26,276 nt of DNA from Bacteroidales bacterium (GTDB lineage Bacteria > Bacteroidota > Bacteroidia > Bacteroidales > JALTDM01): contig JALTDM010000153.1 of assembly GCA_027074135.1 (NCBI GenBank), positions 1-26,276 on the forward strand, read 5' to 3'. Under the pieces are notes generated by a model, which worked only from the letters and a program-made list of their open reading frames with translations, made no database searches and was not told the DNA's origin. The position numbers and the translations under genes are program-made. Every line of letters starts with the position of its first letter. Position 1 is the stretch's first letter. This document shows positions 22,823 to 26,276 of this stretch, in pieces.

Positions 22823-23806
22823 ATGATAAGCAGAAGATTACTAAGAATCAAAGTTATTCAAACTTATTACTCACACCTGTTGGTAAATGACAAATATGAT
22901 GTAACGGCGGCAACAAAAGAACTAAACCGTCACATCTTTCACTTTCACCATCTTTATTTATTCTTGTTGGACCTACTTCCCGAAATAAAAAAATATGCCG
23001 AAAAAAAATATGAAATTGAAGTAAATAAATTTATTCAAAACAAAGGTTCAGAAACTCCTTATCTTAAACTTATAAAAAATAAGGTAATTAATAAGTTTAT
23101 ACAATCCAGGGCTTTTGTTACTTACAAAAAAAATTATGGCTTTTCGTGGATTGAGCATCAAGACCTTGTAAAAGATATAACCAATACTTTTATTAATTCC
23201 GATATTTTCAATAAATATTTAGTAGAAGAAAATAATTTTGAAAATGACAAAAAACTTATTTATAGTTTTTTTAATGAGTTCCTAAAAGAACAATATCCTG
23301 ATATTTATCCAGAGATGGAAGAAATAAGCATTTATTGGGCAGATGTAACTGATTATGCTTTAGCAAATTGTGCCAAAACCATTTCGCAAATTCAAGAAAA
23401 AACACAGGGGGAAGACATTAAAATCTTTCCTATGTATAAACAAAACGAAGATAGGGTATTCGCAACACACTTATTACAATATACAATCACCAACCAAACT
23501 CAATTGTTTGAACACATAAAACCATTTATTTCACAATGGGAATTTGAAAGGCTTTTTAAATTAGATATGATTATTCTGCAACTTGCTACTACAGAATTTT
23601 TAGAATTCCCGGGCATACCTATACTTGCAACGGTAGATGAATATGTGGAAATATCAAAAGAATATTGCACAGACAAAAGCTGGGCTTTTATAAACGGTGT
23701 GCTTGACAGAATAAGCCACCATCTTTGCGAAAAAGGTATGATAAAAAAACTTAAAGACGGTTGTGAAAAAATTCAACAATCTAAACCGGAAAGTGGAAAT
23801 AAATGA
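22823..23806 (+). CDS. nusB: transcription antitermination factor NusB (long Bacteroidota form)
   Basis: A 327-residue cytoplasmic RNA-binding protein that, with NusE (S10), supports antitermination of rRNA transcription. The start MISRRLLRIKVIQTYYSHL is typical. The NusB fold is completed in the C-terminal third (about 210-310): DRVFATHLLQYTI, then FERLFKLDMIILQLATTEFLEFPGIP, then VDEYVEISKEYCTDKSWAFINGVLDRISHHL. The protein is about twice the length of E. coli NusB because of a helical insertion after the first helices, as is usual in Bacteroidota. It begins 18 bases after ribE. Its end overlaps the frame of the following sulfatase-fold gene. Confidence 0.93.
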   Translation: MISRRLLRIKVIQTYYSHLLVNDKYDVTAATKELNRHIFHFHHLYLFLLDLLPEIKKYAEKKYEIEVNKFIQNKGSETPYLKLIKNKVINKFIQSRAFVTYKKNYGFSWIEHQDLVKDITNTFINSDIFNKYLVEENNFENDKKLIYSFFNEFLKEQYPDIYPEMEEISIYWADVTDYALANCAKTISQIQEKTQGEDIKIFPMYKQNEDRVFATHLLQYTITNQTQLFEHIKPFISQWEFERLFKLDMIILQLATTEFLEFPGIPILATVDEYVEISKEYCTDKSWAFINGVLDRISHHLCEKGMIKKLKDGCEKIQQSKPESGNK

Positions 23807-25721
23807 AAACAATATATTATCAAAATATACGCTTTTTGTAAAGCGTATTCTATTTGCACTTCTAATACTTGAAACATCTAGGTTGTATTTTTATATTTGG
23901 AATACCGTAAGTTTTGGCGATGCATCATCAAAAGAAATAATATATGCTTTTATACATGGTATAAGATTTGATTTTTTCTCATTTGCCACATTATCATTAC
24001 CATTCATTTTAATTAGTTTATTTCCTTACAATCTTGAAAAAAATAAATTTTGGTATTTTATATCCAAGTTTTTTTATGTATTTTCTATTTTTTCAATTTT
24101 ACTTTTCAATGCAATAGACACAGATTATTTTAAATTTTCGGGGAAAAGAAGCACAATAGATCTTTTTACAATTTTTACTACCGGCGATGAAATGACCAAC
24201 ATGATTCCTCAATTAATAGCACAATATTGGTATCATATTTTATTTGTTTTGATTTTGACATTTGCTGCTATTAAATTATATGGATCAAAAGACAAATCTG
24301 AAGTAAAGCCTAATTTATCCGGAATCATTTCATTTTTAGTTTCATTAACTTTAGTTTTCTTCTTAATGCGAGGATTCGCAATGAGACCCGTTTCAATAAT
24401 AGATGCAGCCGAAAACAATCCACATACGGAAGAACTTGTTTTAAATTCTGTTTTCACAATTTTGCAAACAGCAACACAAGACAATATAAAGCCTGTAAAA
24501 TACTTTGACAACCAAAAAGCAAAAAAACTTTACGGGTTAATCCGCCATTATCCAAACAATCCTGCTCATCATGGTAAAAATGTTGTGGTAATTATTTTTG
24601 AGAGTTTCGGCAAAGAATACGTAGGATTTTACAATCCCGGCACAAAAACTCATACCCCTTTCTTAGATTCACTATTACGTCACAGTCTCACTTTTGAATA
24701 TAGTTTTGCCAATGCAAAAAAATCAATAGAAGGAATTCCCGCAGTATTAGCTTCAATACCTGTACTATCAGCTAATCCTTTTATTTTATCTCCTTTTGCA
24801 TCGGACCATATAAACTCTCTGGCAACAGTATTAAAAAAACACGGATATATTACATCTTTCTTTCATGGCGGCGAAAACGGCACAATGAATTTTAACAAAT
24901 TTTGCGAATTGGCCGGGTTTGATAGATATTATGGAATGAACGAATATCCTGCAGATAAAAGAAAAAAAGATTACGATGGTGCCTGGGGAATATATGATGA
25001 ACCATTTTTACAATTTTTTGCAAAAAAATTATCAAAAATGAAACAACCTTTCTTTTCGGCATTGTTTACACTCTCGTCTCACCACCCGTTTTCTATACCG
25101 AAAAAATATAAAAACCGTTTTGTTGACAAACCAGGAGAACTACCTGTTATGAAAACCGTAGAATATACGGATATGGCACTAAAAAAGTTTTTTGATACGG
25201 CAAAAAAACAATCTTGGTACAAAAAAACTCTATTTGTATTTGTAGCAGACCATACATCTTGGAGTCAAAAAGCCAAATATCAAACAAGATTCGGCAAATT
25301 TTCAATATTACTTTCGTATTTCTCACCTTCTGACACTTCCATAAAAGGTGAAAGCAAGACAATTACACAACAAATAGATATATTTCCATCTATAATAAAT
25401 TATCTTGGTTATTCCGATACCATATACAGTCCCGGAAATAGTGTATTCTCAAAAACAGATAAACATATTTCTTTTGGTTTTTTAAGCGGAATATATCATT
25501 ATATTAACAGTAATTATATTTGCTTATTTGACGGACAAAAACCTACAGCAGTTTACAATTACCACACAGACACATTACTAAAATACAACTTACTCAATAA
25601 AGTAAAGCCAAATTGCGATACACTTAAAGCAATTATCCAAAATTACACACACGATGTTTATTTCAACAAGATGATTCCTGAAATACATTCACTCAAAAAA
25701 ACACAGACATCCAATAATTAA
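23793..25721 (+). CDS. LtaS-like sulfatase-fold membrane protein (putative phosphoglycerol transferase)
   Basis: A membrane protein of 642 residues from GTG 23793, or 652 from GTG 23763 (numbering below uses the longer form). N-terminal helices span about 28-205. A periplasmic alkaline-phosphatase/sulfatase-superfamily domain follows (about 268-640), with NVVVIIFESFG (metal ligand Glu280), AKKSIEGIPAVLASIP (likely nucleophile Ser321), FHGGENG (His368), TLSSHHPF (His439/440) and FVADHT (Asp496, His497). This layout is that of lipoteichoic acid synthase and of phosphoglycerol transferases. In a Gram-negative it may transfer phosphoglycerol or phosphoethanolamine to an envelope glycan; the substrate is unknown. 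The start is uncertain: no in-frame ATG precedes the first helix, and both GTGs overlap nusB (by 14 or 44 bases). Confidence 0.87.
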   Translation: MEINENNILSKYTLFVKRILFALLILETSRLYFYIWNTVSFGDASSKEIIYAFIHGIRFDFFSFATLSLPFILISLFPYNLEKNKFWYFISKFFYVFSIFSILLFNAIDTDYFKFSGKRSTIDLFTIFTTGDEMTNMIPQLIAQYWYHILFVLILTFAAIKLYGSKDKSEVKPNLSGIISFLVSLTLVFFLMRGFAMRPVSIIDAAENNPHTEELVLNSVFTILQTATQDNIKPVKYFDNQKAKKLYGLIRHYPNNPAHHGKNVVVIIFESFGKEYVGFYNPGTKTHTPFLDSLLRHSLTFEYSFANAKKSIEGIPAVLASIPVLSANPFILSPFASDHINSLATVLKKHGYITSFFHGGENGTMNFNKFCELAGFDRYYGMNEYPADKRKKDYDGAWGIYDEPFLQFFAKKLSKMKQPFFSALFTLSSHHPFSIPKKYKNRFVDKPGELPVMKTVEYTDMALKKFFDTAKKQSWYKKTLFVFVADHTSWSQKAKYQTRFGKFSILLSYFSPSDTSIKGESKTITQQIDIFPSIINYLGYSDTIYSPGNSVFSKTDKHISFGFLSGIYHYINSNYICLFDGQKPTAVYNYHTDTLLKYNLLNKVKPNCDTLKAIIQNYTHDVYFNKMIPEIHSLKKTQTSNN

Positions 25722-25776
25722 AATGCCAAACACTTCTTTATTCATGCAGCTTTCTATAACTTAGCAATAAAAAAGT

Positions 25777-26276
25777 ATGAAACACTTTATTATAATTACA
25801 GCTTTGTTTTTTGCAGTTTACCAAAGTTATGGACAAAAGGTTATCAACGCCAATTTTGCTGATACCATAGGCAACCTAAAAGATATTATGGGAGGAAATT
25901 TATTTTTTAATAATACAACAGAACTTTTGCATAGCCAGGGTATAAAAATGATTCGTTCCCATGATTTTCACAACAGTCTGGATTATTCAGATTACAGTGA
26001 TTTCTGGATTTATGATAGCGTAAATGATACTTACCTTACAAACATGTCATTTAATCCGGAAGATACAGCTGGTTATCATTGGCATGCTGCAGATTCTGTA
26101 ATAGCAAACATAAAAGAAAATGATTTTGACATTTTTTTCAGAATAGGCATAAGTTATCCGAACACCAATCCGCTTCCGCCTTACGAACCACCTTGTGATT
26201 CTCCAGATGCAACATTAAGTTTTACACGATTTGCTTCTTTATGCAAGCATGTTGTTATGCATTACAATGACGGTTG
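25777..26276 (+). CDS. secreted GH39-like protein, N-terminal part (cut by window end)
   Basis: An open frame of 166 codons runs from ATG 25777 off the window edge. It starts with a signal peptide (MKHFIIITALFFAVYQSYGQ, 1-20). The mature part contains phrases like the start of a GH39-type glycosidase barrel: LHSQGIKMIRSHDF (about 52-65), a Trp/His segment YHWHAADSVIANIKENDFDIFFRIGISYP (about 103-131), and FARIF-like helices after it (LSFTRFASLCKHVV). In GH39 enzymes an arginine/aspartate phrase and an FRLG-like strand occupy the same order. The catalytic glutamates would lie beyond the window. GH39 is a tentative call; another GH-A clan TIM-barrel enzyme is possible. A weak promoter-like TAACTTAG lies at 25757-25764. 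Confidence 0.6.
   Translation, partial: MKHFIIITALFFAVYQSYGQKVINANFADTIGNLKDIMGGNLFFNNTTELLHSQGIKMIRSHDFHNSLDYSDYSDFWIYDSVNDTYLTNMSFNPEDTAGYHWHAADSVIANIKENDFDIFFRIGISYPNTNPLPPYEPPCDSPDATLSFTRFASLCKHVVMHYNDG

Overview
The window is a low-GC chromosomal segment from a member of the Bacteroidota, probably an environmental Bacteroidales-like lineage (the lineage is inference). The evidence is type IX secretion (T9SS) sorting domains on three very large secreted proteins, TAnnTTTG promoter elements, families typical of Bacteroidota (DUF5063, DoxX/BT_3928-like, long NusB), and a near absence of Shine-Dalgarno sites. I see no transposase, phage gene, CRISPR array, rRNA or SusC/SusD pair. The window looks like core chromosome interleaved with lineage-specific secreted proteins.

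Layout. Positions 1-60 hold at most the first codons of a divergent gene. Positions 92-2275 encode a DsbD-type disulfide reductase, followed by a clear terminator. Positions 2403-5644 are a tight plus-strand operon: a four-LysM protein with a periplasmic-binding-protein-like C-terminus, a DUF5063 protein and a DEDDy 3'-5' exonuclease. It ends in a hairpin that can terminate transcription from both sides. Positions 5667-9311 (minus) encode a 1214-residue secreted protein joining an SGNH esterase to a GH71/99-like glycosidase, with a duplicated NBR1-type Ig domain. Positions 9477-12797 (minus) encode a second T9SS cargo, of adhesin type, with an internal 186-residue repeat. Positions 12912-15384 (plus) are a two-gene DNA repair operon, recQ-type helicase and 3-methyladenine DNA glycosylase. 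Positions 15443-18865 (minus) encode a third T9SS cargo with a type B (gliding-associated) C-terminus. Positions 19005-20495 (minus) hold a DoxX/thioredoxin-like membrane protein gene followed by yraN. A tRNA-Arg(CCU) gene lies at 20699-20770. Plus-strand genes then run to the right edge: two small outer-membrane proteins, riboflavin synthase, NusB, an LtaS-like sulfatase-fold membrane protein, and the start of a secreted GH39-like protein cut by the window edge.

How they fit together. About 10.4 kb of minus-strand DNA encodes cell-surface or secreted T9SS cargo (carbohydrate esterase/hydrolase, adhesin-like, gliding-associated). Envelope support functions are also present: DsbD, a LysM protein, a DoxX/Trx-like protein, beta-barrels and a phosphoglycerol-transferase-like enzyme. 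Housekeeping genes (recQ, mpg, ribE, nusB, tRNA) are scattered between them. The most unusual items are the esterase plus GH71/99 fusion, the LysM-PBP/DUF5063/exonuclease operon, and the bidirectional terminator buried in the exonuclease coding sequence. I found no convincing wholly new multi-gene system.
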